This document shows, in pieces, positions 8,364 to 17,507 of a stretch of DNA of 64,000 nt (positions are counted from its first letter, which is position 1; every line of letters begins with the position of its first letter). The notes beneath the pieces are model-generated. The model had not been told where the DNA came from, searched no databases, and saw only the letters and a list, made by a program, of their open reading frames with translations. The translations under genes were made by a program, and so were the position numbers. This DNA is from Bacteroidaceae bacterium (lineage in GTDB: Bacteria > Bacteroidota > Bacteroidia > Bacteroidales > Bacteroidaceae), in assembly GCA_017448825.1 (NCBI GenBank), contig JAFSKR010000014.1, positions 62,001 through 126,000 on the forward strand. Reading direction: 5' to 3'.

Positions 8364-9653
8364 GTGTATTTCGACGAATTAGATTTATCAGACGAACTGC
8401 TTGACGCGCTCGATGCCATGAACTTCGAGACGTGCACACCCATTCAAGAGCAAGCCATCCCCCCAATCCTTGAAGGGCATGACCTCATAGGCATCGCCCA
8501 AACAGGAACAGGCAAGACCGCAGCATATCTGTTGCCAGTGCTTGACGAACTGAGCCACGGCAACTACCCCAAAGACTCTGTCAACTGCATCATCATGTCG
8601 CCCACACGAGAGCTGGCACAACAAATAGACCAACAAGTGGAGGGCTTCGCCTATTATCTGGATGGGGTTTCGTCTGTTGCTGTCTATGGAGGCAATGACG
8701 GCATCCGCTTTGAACAGGAGCGCAGAGGGCTGGAACTGGGAGCAGACATCATCATCGCCACACCTGGACGACTCATCAGCCACCTGAACGGAGGGCACAT
8801 CAACCTCAAAGAAGTGTCCTTTTTCATTCTTGACGAGGCTGACCGTATGCTTGATATGGGCTTCTACGACGACATCCTGAAGATTGTCAGCTACCTGTCC
8901 GAGAAACGCCAAACCATCATGTTCTCAGCCACCATGCCCGACAACATACAGAAATTGGCCAACAACATCCTGCACAATCCGGTGGAAGTGAAGATTGCCG
9001 TGTCGAAACCTGCTGAGAAGATTCAGCAATTAGCCTATCTCTGCCATGAAGGCATGAAAGAAAAAATTGTGGAGAAAGTGCTGAGCGACGAGTCACTCGA
9101 CCGCGTCATCCTCTTCGCTTCTTCCAAGATGAAGGTGAAGGAGCTGAGCATCATCCTGAAGCGAAAAGGCTTCAATGTAGAAGCCATGCACAGCGACCTC
9201 GAACAACGTGAGCGTGAAGATGTGATGCTTGCCTTCAAGAACCGTCGCATCAATGTCCTCATCGCCACCGACATCGTTAGCCGAGGCATCGACATCGACG
9301 ACATCCAGATGGTCATCAACTACGACGCGCCACGCGACCCCGAAGACTATGTGCACCGCATCGGACGTACTGCCCGTGCCAACCGTGACGGACAAGCAGT
9401 AACGCTTGTCACTCCTCGTGACTGGCAGCACCTGCTGAAAATTGAACGCTTGATTGAGAAAGAAATTCCCAAGCCTGACCTGCCAGAAGGTTGCGGAGAG
9501 AAGCCCGAGATGAGTGCCTCGAAATCACGACGTCATACCCCCGGCAGGCATGGCGGCAAGGGAAGGCATGGCAGAAGAACGAGTGGCAAACATCATGGGA
9601 AGCCATCATCCGACAAACCGTCCAAAAATCCTTCAAACAAGGGAAACAAATAG
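8364..9653 (+). CDS. DEAD-box ATP-dependent RNA helicase
   Basis: 429 residues counted from GTG at 8364 (MYFDELDLSDELLDAL), 40 bases after the permease stop; the frame is open further up but that part overlaps the preceding gene. Motifs in order: Q motif FETCTPIQEQAIP, motif I AQTGTGKT (about 46-53), PTRELAQQ, TPGRL, motif II DEAD (about 157-160), motif III SAT, then HRIGRTARA in the second RecA domain. The C-terminal tail of about 40 residues is rich in His, Arg, Lys and Gly, a likely RNA-binding tail as in RhlE-like helicases. Probable roles are ribosome assembly or mRNA turnover. Confidence 0.92.
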   Translation: MYFDELDLSDELLDALDAMNFETCTPIQEQAIPPILEGHDLIGIAQTGTGKTAAYLLPVLDELSHGNYPKDSVNCIIMSPTRELAQQIDQQVEGFAYYLDGVSSVAVYGGNDGIRFEQERRGLELGADIIIATPGRLISHLNGGHINLKEVSFFILDEADRMLDMGFYDDILKIVSYLSEKRQTIMFSATMPDNIQKLANNILHNPVEVKIAVSKPAEKIQQLAYLCHEGMKEKIVEKVLSDESLDRVILFASSKMKVKELSIILKRKGFNVEAMHSDLEQREREDVMLAFKNRRINVLIATDIVSRGIDIDDIQMVINYDAPRDPEDYVHRIGRTARANRDGQAVTLVTPRDWQHLLKIERLIEKEIPKPDLPEGCGEKPEMSASKSRRHTPGRHGGKGRHGRRTSGKHHGKPSSDKPSKNPSNKGNK

Positions 9654-9713
9654 TAAAATACAAGCTAACAATGAGCCTTTCAGTTTTTTTAACTCGCATA
9701 GACAAAAGAAATT

Positions 9714-9744
9714 TTTGAAGACTCCACAAAAAGCCGTAATTTTG
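9714..9744 (+). promoter_or_regulatory. promoter of the outer-membrane protein gene
   Basis: TTTG ending at 9717 and TAATTTTG at 9737-9744 are separated by 19 bases, one of the best matches to the Bacteroidetes consensus in the window. Confidence 0.75.
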
Positions 9745-9776
9745 CACCTAAAATAACGATTCTACAGAAAAGAAGA

Positions 9777-11129
9777 ATGAAGAAATTATCACTTGCCATC
9801 ATCGCTACGGTGTTCTCGCTCGGTGCCTTTGCTCAAAATGGCATCAATTCCCCCTACTCCCGCTATGGCTTCGGCATACAGTCGGAACGAGCTATGGGAT
9901 TCAACAAAGGCATGGGCGGTGTGGCACAAGGATTCCGTGAAGGACAACAGATAAACATCGCAAACCCCGCGTCCTATTCTGCCGTCGATTCGTTGACAGC
10001 CCTGTTTGACCTCGGCATTTCCCTGCAAAATGGGAACTACAAGATGGGCAACCTCCAGCAAAATATCCGCAACACCAGTTTCGACTACTTTGCCTTCCAA
10101 TTCCGTGCGGCAAAGAATGTCGGCATGACCATCGGTATTTTGCCAATCACCAACATAAAATACAATTTTGCCTCTTCTAAAGAGAACTTGCAAGGAACAG
10201 AAAACGTGACCTCTGCTTATAGTTTCAGTGGAGATGGCGGTCTGCGTGAGGTGTTCCTCGGTATGGGTTGGAAACCTGTCAAACCTCTTTCCATCGGTGT
10301 GAATGTCAGCTATCTGTGGGGTGACTATACGCATTCTATGATGATGACATTCAGCGATAGTTCCTCCTTCAACATAGCTCGCACTTATACAGCCGACATC
10401 CGCACCTACAACCTTCAAGCGGGTTTGCAATACATCCAACCCATTAACAAGAACGACAAAATTGTCGTGGGTGCCACTTACACTTTTGGACATAATATAG
10501 ACAACAATGCTTATCGTACCACAGCCACGACCAACAGCGCCACCATCGAGGCACAAAGTATTGACACCATCCGTCATGCGTTCCAATTGCCACATGCCGT
10601 TGCTGCAGGTATCACTTACTATCACTCAAACACTTTCCGGGTAGGCGCTGACTTCGAAATCCAAACATGGAGTAATTGCAAGTTCCCTAATCAACAAACA
10701 GGACTGAATGGTGCCACAGATGTCTATTCATCGTCGAAAGGACAGTTGAACGACAGAATAAAAGCCGCAGCAGGTTTCGACTGGACACCCAACCCGTTGG
10801 CACGAAGCATCTTCAAGCGAAGCACCTACAAAGCGGGCGGCTACTATGCTCAATCATACGCCAAAGCTGACGTAACGGGCACTGTCAGCAAGAAACCTTA
10901 CGAACTGGGAGTCTCTGCTGGTATCAGTATGTCCATGTTCAATAACTGGTCACGATGGACAAGTTCTGCCCCAGCCAAACTGAATATCTCCGTGCAATGG
11001 GTTCACACCAACATCCCATACCTCAACACGGCAACACAACGCCAAAGTGCACTCACAGAGAATTATCTCAAATTTTGTCTGGGCATAACATTCAGCGAAA
11101 GATGGTTCTACAAGTGGAAGGTTCAATAA
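9777..11129 (+). CDS. outer-membrane beta-barrel protein, function unknown
   Basis: 450 residues with a clear signal peptide (MKKLSLAIIATVFSLGAFAQ). The mature part begins NGINSPYSRYGFG, then shows GMGGVAQG and alternating hydrophobic and polar strands rich in aromatic residues, as in FadL-like barrels. In many Bacteroidales a protein of this kind opens a block with a TPR protein, LptC and a PpiD-like chaperone, the order seen here, so an envelope role is likely. The substrate, if any, is unknown. A strong promoter lies just upstream. Confidence 0.8.
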   Translation: MKKLSLAIIATVFSLGAFAQNGINSPYSRYGFGIQSERAMGFNKGMGGVAQGFREGQQINIANPASYSAVDSLTALFDLGISLQNGNYKMGNLQQNIRNTSFDYFAFQFRAAKNVGMTIGILPITNIKYNFASSKENLQGTENVTSAYSFSGDGGLREVFLGMGWKPVKPLSIGVNVSYLWGDYTHSMMMTFSDSSSFNIARTYTADIRTYNLQAGLQYIQPINKNDKIVVGATYTFGHNIDNNAYRTTATTNSATIEAQSIDTIRHAFQLPHAVAAGITYYHSNTFRVGADFEIQTWSNCKFPNQQTGLNGATDVYSSSKGQLNDRIKAAAGFDWTPNPLARSIFKRSTYKAGGYYAQSYAKADVTGTVSKKPYELGVSAGISMSMFNNWSRWTSSAPAKLNISVQWVHTNIPYLNTATQRQSALTENYLKFCLGITFSERWFYKWKVQ

Positions 11130-11245
11130 CAGAACGGCAAACCAAAGATGTAATAAATAGGACACCAAGGAACATTTTGATATGGTAAATAGGACTTTCC
11201 CGACAAAAAACGGGGAAAACCCCTCATCAAGTGAAACACTTTTAG

Positions 11246-11253
11246 TATCTTTG
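11246..11253 (+). promoter_or_regulatory. promoter -7 box of the TPR protein gene
   Basis: TATCTTTG, 45 bases before the start codon; no good -33 element is visible. Confidence 0.5.
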
Positions 11254-11298
11254 CATTCAAATTCAAACAGATAACTATTAACAAAACTACACAAAGCA

Positions 11299-12747
11299 AT
11301 GAAGAAAATCTTATTGACATGGTCTCTGGCTCTGATGGCTGTCGCAGCATCAGCACAGGATCTGAGCGGAACGTCTATCAACGACCGTCTTGCAAACAAC
11401 CCCGACAGCGCAGAAGTACTTCAAAGCATAAGCCTCTACCGCGAGGCTTTCAAAAGCCAAAACTACGTAGAAGCAATTGAACCTTGGGAGTTCGCCTTCA
11501 CCAAGGCTCCCTTGGCTCAGAGCCGTCTCTACACCGACGGAGCATGGATGTTCGAGACACTCATCTCGAAAGAAACCGACGCTGCCAAGAAGCAAGAGTA
11601 CTTCAACAAACTCATGAACATCTATGACCAGCGCCAGAAGTATCTCGACGCACTCAACTCGTTCGCCACTCCTAAGACAACATCGACGAAAGGTAACATC
11701 ATCTGTCGCAAGGCATACGACTACTTCAACTTTTGCCCCCAGATGGACAACGAAACGGCCTACAAGATGTTCAAGGAAGGAATCGACGACATGGGTCCCA
11801 ATACCGAGGCTTTCGTGCTCTATGCATTTATGCAGTGCTCCTACAACCGCTTCATGGCCAACAAGGACAACATCGACATCCGTCAGGACTTCATCCAGGA
11901 CTACATGCAGACCAACGACATCTGCGACCGTCTGCTCGACCAGGCAAAGGAGTATCCCTCTGAGACCATCCCTGCCGACCCCGAATCTGAAGACTCCACA
12001 AAATGGGTAGAGCAAGTCGTTTTGGCTCCTGAGGCTCAGAAGATTGTGAACAACTACCAGCCTACCCAGAATCAGGCCAACGAACTCTTTGTCTCTTCGG
12101 GTGCCGCTGACTGTGATGCCCTCGAGAAAATCTATGGCGCACAGGTGGAAGCCAACAAGACCAATCTGGCTTACCTCAACTCCGTGCTTGCCATCCTCAA
12201 CAACTTCGAGTGCGACAAGTCCAACATCTACTATGTAGCGGCTGACTATGCTTATCAAATCAACAAGACCCCACAGGCAGCCATCGGTAAGGCATCCAAG
12301 CTCCTCAAAGATGGCGACATCAATGGTGCCATCCAATACTTCGACGAAGCCATCGGTCTTGAGTCTGACAATGCCAAGAAGGCAAAGTACTCTTACATCG
12401 TGGCAGCACTGATGTACAAGAAAGGCAACCTCGCACAGTGCCGTGCATATTGCCGCAAATCACTTCAGTACAACCCATCCAATGGTGGTGCCTACCTCCT
12501 TCAGGCAAGCTGTATCGCACGCTCTGCATCGGGTGACCACCTGCAGAAGAGCTACTACTACTGCCTCGCAGCCGACTACTGCAACAAGGCGAAAGCTGTG
12601 GATCCAGCATCAGCAGCCAAGGCCAACCGCGCCGCAGCAGGCTATGCAGCCCACTTCTATCCCAAGTCTGAAGCCTTCTTCGCTGGCATCAAGGCAGGTC
12701 AAGTGGTTAGCGTAGCAGGTGAGACAACCACCCTCCGCCTCCGCTAA
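11299..12747 (+). CDS. secreted tetratricopeptide-repeat protein
   Basis: 482 residues with a signal peptide (MKKILLTWSLALMAVAASAQ), so periplasmic. Helical repeats run through the mature protein: an N-terminal group (SLYREAFKSQNYVEAIEPWE), a middle segment, and C-terminal TPRs (SKLLKDGDINGAIQYFDEA, LMYKKGNLAQCRAYCRKSLQ). No enzymatic motif. It probably scaffolds envelope proteins. lptC follows after 19 bases and is probably in the same transcript. Confidence 0.85.
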   Translation: MKKILLTWSLALMAVAASAQDLSGTSINDRLANNPDSAEVLQSISLYREAFKSQNYVEAIEPWEFAFTKAPLAQSRLYTDGAWMFETLISKETDAAKKQEYFNKLMNIYDQRQKYLDALNSFATPKTTSTKGNIICRKAYDYFNFCPQMDNETAYKMFKEGIDDMGPNTEAFVLYAFMQCSYNRFMANKDNIDIRQDFIQDYMQTNDICDRLLDQAKEYPSETIPADPESEDSTKWVEQVVLAPEAQKIVNNYQPTQNQANELFVSSGAADCDALEKIYGAQVEANKTNLAYLNSVLAILNNFECDKSNIYYVAADYAYQINKTPQAAIGKASKLLKDGDINGAIQYFDEAIGLESDNAKKAKYSYIVAALMYKKGNLAQCRAYCRKSLQYNPSNGGAYLLQASCIARSASGDHLQKSYYYCLAADYCNKAKAVDPASAAKANRAAAGYAAHFYPKSEAFFAGIKAGQVVSVAGETTTLRLR

Positions 12748-12766
12748 TTCGCTGCCACTCACTGAC

Positions 12767-13399
12767 ATGAGCATGAAAATCAGAATCACACATACGTTCA
12801 GCATTGCAGCAGTCGCCATGACTGCTGCTTTGTTGTCGCTCCAATCCTGCGACGACAGCGACAAGAAAGTCGGCCCCGACATTGGAGAGCGTGATTCGTT
12901 GCCGTGGCTCAAGTCTTTGGGAGTCAGCACCCTCATCAGCGACTCAGGCATCATCCGTTACAAGATGATTTCCGAAGACTGGTACATCTACGACAAGACA
13001 GAGACCGAATACTGGTCATTCGAGAAAGGACTCTTTATCGAACGCTTCAACGAGTCCTACCAAGTAGATGCCTACATCTCCTGCGACACCGCCTACAACT
13101 ACTACCGAAAGCGGCTGTGGGAACTCCGTGGCAGGGTGCTCGTCAAGAATATGAAAGGGGAAACCTTCAAAACCTCCCTGCTCTATTGGGACGAAGCCGC
13201 CCACCGCATCTACTCCCCTGCCTACATGGAAATCGACGGCGAAATACGCCAGCTTTCCGGATACAACTTCAGCAGCAACGAGCAGATGACCGATTATATC
13301 ATCCACTCCTCCAAAGGACTCTTCCCTTTGGAAGACCACCAACCACCCCCACAACCAGACCCTGCCCAAATGGCACAACGGGACAGCGTGGAAAACTAA
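12767..13399 (+). CDS. lptC: LPS export protein LptC (lipoprotein form)
   Basis: 210 residues from the ATG at 12767 (a second ATG at 12773 is possible). The N terminus is a lipoprotein signal with lipobox LQSC, unlike the transmembrane anchor of E. coli LptC; this is usual for Bacteroidetes. The mature part has the LptC-type beta-jellyroll pattern (SGIIRYKMISEDWYIYD, YWSFEKGLFIERF, YISCDTAYNYYRKRLWELRG). It would bridge the LptF/G permease and LptA/LptD. It ends in a proline-rich tail. Confidence 0.85.
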   Translation: MSMKIRITHTFSIAAVAMTAALLSLQSCDDSDKKVGPDIGERDSLPWLKSLGVSTLISDSGIIRYKMISEDWYIYDKTETEYWSFEKGLFIERFNESYQVDAYISCDTAYNYYRKRLWELRGRVLVKNMKGETFKTSLLYWDEAAHRIYSPAYMEIDGEIRQLSGYNFSSNEQMTDYIIHSSKGLFPLEDHQPPPQPDPAQMAQRDSVEN

Positions 13400-13457
13400 G
13401 AACTTGCAGGGGAACAGGCACTCCATACTAAAGCCTTGTTCCCCTGCAAACTTTCCC

Positions 13458-13572
13458 CGCAGAACCCCGCGAGCCTTCCTCGCAGAACCCCGTGAGCTTT
13501 CCTCGCAGAACCCCATGAGCCTCCCTCGCAGAACCCCGTGAGCTTTCCCCGCAGAACCCCGTGTACCTTAGC
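13458..13572. repeat. 23-bp minisatellite, five copies
   Basis: CGCAGAACCCC recurs at 13458, 13481, 13504, 13527 and 13550, exactly 23 bases apart, with a variable second half (usually GTGAGCTTTCC). It lies directly after lptC. The region 13400-13890 contains no credible gene; reading frames through the repeat give low-complexity peptides. There are no unique spacers, so it is not a CRISPR array. Confidence 0.9.
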
Positions 13573-13800
13573 CCGCAACACAGCCTTTTTCCCACAAAAC
13601 GCAGGGTTTGTACAAAACAAGTCGTAACTTCACACAAGTTCGACATAAGTAGTTGCGGCAAGCTGCCAAAAGAAAACTATTTGTGCTTATATCGAGTGGG
13701 CGTGCCTCTTACAAGGCAAGAAATAGAGGGAGAAGAGGGAAAAAGGGAGAAAAAATCAATTTTTCTTGTACAAGTTCGTGTCTGGGTCAGTTTTTTTTTG

Positions 13801-13808
13801 TACTTTTG
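13801..13808 (+). promoter_or_regulatory. ppiD promoter -7 box
   Basis: TACTTTTG fits TAnnTTTG, following a run of ten T; leader about 80 bases. Confidence 0.6.
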
Positions 13809-13892
13809 CACCGTTTTGTGGTTTTTCGGCTTAGGGAAGACCTCAGAAACAGCCAACAGACAGACAAATAACAATAAAAAACTAAATAACAA

Positions 13893-16043
13893 ATGGCAGC
13901 ATTACAAAAAATCAGAAGCAGAGGAGTACTCCTCGTTTCCATCATCGCTCTGGCACTTTTCCTCTTCGTTGCAGGAGACCTGTTCAGAGGACTTGAAAGC
14001 CTTTTCCAGCAGTCAAGTCAGCAAATCGGAGAGGTCAACGGAAAATCAGTATCCATTCAAGACTATCAGAAGATGGTCGATGACCTCCAGACTTATTATG
14101 AAATTGTTCAGCAGAAAAGTTCTTTCAGCGAGGACGAGCTGAACCGCATCAAGGATGAAGCATGGCAGACATACGTTCAGTCACAACTGATCCAGAACCA
14201 GTGTGAAGAACTGGGTCTTGCAGTATCTGACAACGAGATTTCTGATGTCGTGAAGAGCGGATACAGCCAGATGCTTCAAGTGCCGATGTTCATGAACCAG
14301 CAAACCAACCGCTACGACTACGCAATGGTCAACACCTTCCTCACTGAGTACAAGAAGTTGAAGGATGCTGGTTCTCAAGTACCTGAGGCCTACGAGAAAA
14401 TCTACAAGTATTATCTCTTTGCTCAGCGTCAGATTCGCGACCAACTTCTCACGCAGAAGTATCAGGCACTTCTTTCGCAGAGTTTCCTCTCCAACAAGGT
14501 GGAAGCCAAACTTGCTTTCGACAGCCGTGCCGACGAGTCTGACCTTTTGCTTGCCGCCATCCCTGCTTCATCGGTCAAGGATGATGCCGTAACGGTTACA
14601 GACGAGGACATCAAGGCAAAATACAACGAGGACAAAGAGAAGTATCTGCAGCTTATTGAGACACGCGACATCAAGATTGTTGACATTCAAGTCGTTGCCA
14701 GCGATGCCGACAAGAAAGCGGCCGAAGATGAAATGGCTGATGCAGCCGCCAAACTCACAGCCGCCACTACTAATACGGCAGCTGGTAATGCCGCCCGTCA
14801 GGCAGCGTCTCTCATCCCCTACTCTGATGTCTATAAGACAAAGGACGCTTTCCCTAACATGATTTCTTCCACGCTCGACTCTGTGGCAGTAGGCACGGTG
14901 ACGAAGCCAGCATTCGATGTGATGACCAACACCTATTACACCTACAAACTGCTCGGCAAGGCCACTCAGCCAGACTCTGTGCTCTTCCGTCAGATAGGTG
15001 TCATTGGCAAGGACGAAGCCGACATCGCCAAGAAGGCCGACAGCATTATGACAGCACTCAGCAGCGGTGCCCAGTTCAAGGACCTCGCCAAGAAGTACAA
15101 CCAGACAGGCGACTCTACTTGGATTGCCACATCTCAGTATGGAAATGCAGCCCTCGATGCTGACAACACCCTCTACATCAACACCCTCTATGGCATGAGC
15201 GCCGGTGAGAACAAGAAGCTGAAACTCGAAAACGGTTCAACCATCATCCTGCAAGTGATGAAGACTGCCAACCCTGTCACCAAGTACAATGTGGCAGCCG
15301 TGGTGAAGGAACTCAAGTTCTCCGACGAGACTTACAATAAAGAGTACAACAAGTTCTCTTCGTTCGTAGCAGAAAACACCACTCTCGAGCAGATAGAAGC
15401 TAATGCGCCCAAGAATGGCTACACCGTTCGTCCTATCGAAGACGTAACCGTTGCCGCACACAACATCGCTAACATCCGTGCCACACGCGACGCGCTGAAG
15501 TGGGTGTTTGACGGTGCGAAAGTAGGCAATGTGTCTCAGCTGTACGAGTGTGGCAACAATGACCACCTGCTCCTCGTTGCCCTCACAGGCATCAACCCAG
15601 CAGGCTACCGTTCCATGGACAAACTGAAAGATGCGCTCACCGACGAAATCAAGATGGAAAAGAAGGTCGCACAGATTTACGAGAAGGCCAAGAATACCAA
15701 GAGCATGGCAGAAGCCAAGAAAATTGCAGACGTAGTCGTTGATACCGTAAAGCATGTGTCATTCTCTGCTCCAACCTTCATTGCCGCCACCTCTTCATCA
15801 GAGCCATTGGTCAGTGCTGTAGCAGCCAAAACCGCCAAAGGTGCATTTGCCAATGCCATCAAGGGTAAGAATGGCGTTTACTTCTTCCAAGTGCTTGACA
15901 AGACCAAGACTTCTGAGAAGTTCGACGAAAAGGCAGAACAGTCATCATTGGCAATGACCAACTTCCGTAATGCCTCAAGCGCCATCATCAATGCGCTCTA
16001 TCTCAAGGCCAATGTGAAGGACAACCGCTACAAGTTCTTCTAA
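13893..16043 (+). CDS. ppiD: PpiD/SurA-type periplasmic peptidyl-prolyl isomerase
   Basis: 716 residues. One N-terminal membrane anchor (about 11-30, LLVSIIALALFLFVAGDLF) is followed by a SurA_N-like chaperone domain (VNGKSVSIQDYQKMVDDLQ, SQLIQNQCEELGLAVSDNEI) and a central parvulin domain (about 360-455; FRQIGVIGKDEADIAKKADS, GAQFKDLAKKYNQ). The C-terminal third is helical and specific to Bacteroidetes. It helps outer-membrane proteins fold as they leave the Sec channel. It sits alone between its promoter and a strong terminator. Confidence 0.93.
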   Translation: MAALQKIRSRGVLLVSIIALALFLFVAGDLFRGLESLFQQSSQQIGEVNGKSVSIQDYQKMVDDLQTYYEIVQQKSSFSEDELNRIKDEAWQTYVQSQLIQNQCEELGLAVSDNEISDVVKSGYSQMLQVPMFMNQQTNRYDYAMVNTFLTEYKKLKDAGSQVPEAYEKIYKYYLFAQRQIRDQLLTQKYQALLSQSFLSNKVEAKLAFDSRADESDLLLAAIPASSVKDDAVTVTDEDIKAKYNEDKEKYLQLIETRDIKIVDIQVVASDADKKAAEDEMADAAAKLTAATTNTAAGNAARQAASLIPYSDVYKTKDAFPNMISSTLDSVAVGTVTKPAFDVMTNTYYTYKLLGKATQPDSVLFRQIGVIGKDEADIAKKADSIMTALSSGAQFKDLAKKYNQTGDSTWIATSQYGNAALDADNTLYINTLYGMSAGENKKLKLENGSTIILQVMKTANPVTKYNVAAVVKELKFSDETYNKEYNKFSSFVAENTTLEQIEANAPKNGYTVRPIEDVTVAAHNIANIRATRDALKWVFDGAKVGNVSQLYECGNNDHLLLVALTGINPAGYRSMDKLKDALTDEIKMEKKVAQIYEKAKNTKSMAEAKKIADVVVDTVKHVSFSAPTFIAATSSSEPLVSAVAAKTAKGAFANAIKGKNGVYFFQVLDKTKTSEKFDEKAEQSSLAMTNFRNASSAIINALYLKANVKDNRYKFF

Positions 16044-16052
16044 ACAGACATC

Positions 16053-16070
16053 ACACATTATTTATATATA
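16053..16070 (+). repeat. recurrent ACACATTATTTATATATA motif, copy 2
   Basis: Ten bases after the ppiD stop and immediately before its terminator hairpin; identical to the copy at 7035-7052. Confidence 0.7.
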
Positions 16071-16071
16071 A

Positions 16072-16104
16072 GAGGCGAGGGTTTACACACCCTCGCCTCT
16101 TTTT
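16072..16104 (+). terminator. rho-independent terminator of ppiD
   Basis: GAGGCGAGGG (16072-16081) pairs perfectly with 16090-16099 and is followed by TTTTT. Confidence 0.9.
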
Positions 16105-16298
16105 AAATATGATTCCGCATTCACACCATCAAAGCTCCGAAGGGGAAAAGGCCACAGCCAGGCGGTGGGACAAAGCGGAGACCCTGCGGTCGGCAACATC
16201 AAAAAAACACAAGAAACCATGAAAAAGGGCTTTCCTAAACAGGAATGGACACATTTTTTGAAATTTATTGTGCTAAGGAGCAATTTTTTTGAAAAAAA

Positions 16299-16330
16299 TT
16301 TGGTAGTAATGAAAAAAAGGAGTATTTTTG
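16299..16330 (+). promoter_or_regulatory. promoter of the CTD-like protein gene
   Basis: TTTG (16299-16302), 20-base spacer and TATTTTTG (16323-16330). The leader is about 15 bases. The interval 16105-16298 holds nothing I can identify. Confidence 0.7.
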
Positions 16331-16350
16331 CACAATAAAACACATTGTAT

Positions 16351-16674
16351 ATGGTAAAATCTTTACATAACACACTAAAAGTCCTTCTATTGATGATTTG
16401 CTTGTTGATGCCTGCAGCGGTGATGGCACAGGATGTCATACAGCACAGTTCAGTAGAGATGGAACAAAATCAGATTGTTGTCAGCATGAGCGGCACCACT
16501 CTGAACATCAAGAATGCGGAAGGTCTTGTGATTGAGATATTCAGTGTGACGGGCGAGAAGGTCTATACACAGAGAATCGAGAGCCAGTCGAAAAATTTCG
16601 AATTAGGTCATTTGCAACGCGGATACTACATCGTGAGAATTGGCAAATACACTCGCAAGATTTATCTGCGCTGA
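16351..16674 (+). CDS. small secreted protein resembling a free T9SS type A sorting domain
   Basis: 107 residues from the ATG at 16351. A signal peptide ending MPAAVMAQ is followed by only about 75 residues. They carry the pattern of the type A C-terminal sorting domain of type IX secretion: LNIKNAEGLVIEIFSVTGEK, ELGHLQRGYYIVRIG and a basic terminal strand YTRKIYLR. In normal cargo this domain sits behind a large passenger; here there is none. It could be a beta-sandwich decoy, a regulator or a remnant, but a good promoter and an intact frame argue for a working gene. Confidence 0.75.
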   Translation: MVKSLHNTLKVLLLMICLLMPAAVMAQDVIQHSSVEMEQNQIVVSMSGTTLNIKNAEGLVIEIFSVTGEKVYTQRIESQSKNFELGHLQRGYYIVRIGKYTRKIYLR

Positions 16675-16719
16675 CGATTCAGACAATAGGAAAAGATTAT
16701 CATACATCAGGAAACGAAG

Positions 16720-16763
16720 AGTGAAAGTATGTGTTCGGAAGCGAGCGATTACTTTCACTTTTA
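16720..16763 (+). terminator. hairpin terminator behind the CTD-like gene
   Basis: AGTGAAAGTA (16720-16729) pairs with 16750-16759 across a 20-base loop, followed by TTTTA. Part of the sequence (TTTCACTTTTAGTTT) recurs in the hairpin at 35191-35280. Confidence 0.55.
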
Positions 16764-16877
16764 GTTTGCCCACATGACACGATGCAGCACCTGCGACGAC
16801 ACATCACAATAACTCACTTTCACATTAAACCTTTTGAATAGACAACCGTCAAAAGAAACATAAAAGCAGAGTAGTCC

Positions 16878-17426
16878 ATGACAAAGATAGACGAACAAAG
16901 CATATTAAGGCGACTTCAAGATCCGACCATGAAACGTCGGGCTTTTGAGGAGATTGTCAATGGCTATTCGCGCCAACTCTACTGGCAGATTCACTATCTG
17001 TTGCAAAACCACGAGGATACGGATGACGTGCTACAAAACACCTTTGTGAAAGCATGGAGAGGAATTGACAACTTCAAAGGCGAATCGGCCTTGTTCACAT
17101 GGCTCTACAGGATTGCCTACAATGAGTCACTAACGTTCTTGAAACAACGGAGGCAGATGACATCGATTGACGATGAGGACTTTGTGGAACAGGCAGATTT
17201 TGTTGCGGACGAGTATTTTGATGGTGACGAGACGGAGAATCTACTGATGCAAGCCGTTTCCACATTACCCACCAAGCAGAAGCAGGTTTTCTGCATGAAG
17301 TATTTCGAAGACAAAAAGTATGAGGAGATTTCTGAATTGGTAGGTACAAGCGTGGGGGCACTGAAAGCTTCCTACCATATTGCGGTGGAGAAAATCACAG
17401 CCTTTGTAAAAGGGAGAGAAATGTGA
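16878..17426 (+). CDS. ECF-type RNA polymerase sigma factor
   Basis: 182 residues. Sigma-70 region 2 spans about 20-90 (YWQIHYLLQNHEDTDDVLQN, FVKAWRGIDNFKGESALFTW) and region 4 about 125-178 (LPTKQKQVFCMKYFEDKKYE, VGTSVGALKASYHIAVEKI). It directs RNA polymerase to a small regulon, probably in envelope stress given its neighbours. The next two genes on the same strand encode a single-span membrane protein and a small periplasmic protein, a normal sigma/anti-sigma/effector arrangement. Confidence 0.93.
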   Translation: MTKIDEQSILRRLQDPTMKRRAFEEIVNGYSRQLYWQIHYLLQNHEDTDDVLQNTFVKAWRGIDNFKGESALFTWLYRIAYNESLTFLKQRRQMTSIDDEDFVEQADFVADEYFDGDETENLLMQAVSTLPTKQKQVFCMKYFEDKKYEEISELVGTSVGALKASYHIAVEKITAFVKGREM

Positions 17427-17507
17427 AAGAAAGAAAAAAGGGAAATCCGATTAAACTATTACAGAGAAATAAAGTCAAAACGATATACAACTAAAAAATC
17501 ACAGAAT

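Noticed and set aside
9789-10625. 278-codon minus-strand frame
   Set aside because: Antisense to the outer-membrane protein gene, which has a signal peptide and its own promoter.
11350-12336. 328-codon minus-strand frame
   Set aside because: Shadow of the TPR protein gene; composition follows the antisense of its codons.
13458-13572. CRISPR array
   Set aside because: The repeats are 23 bases in direct tandem without spacers and there are no cas genes.
13561-14142. 193-codon plus-strand frame across the ppiD start
   Set aside because: It begins in the minisatellite gap and overlaps ppiD in another frame; low-complexity sequence and no homology pattern.
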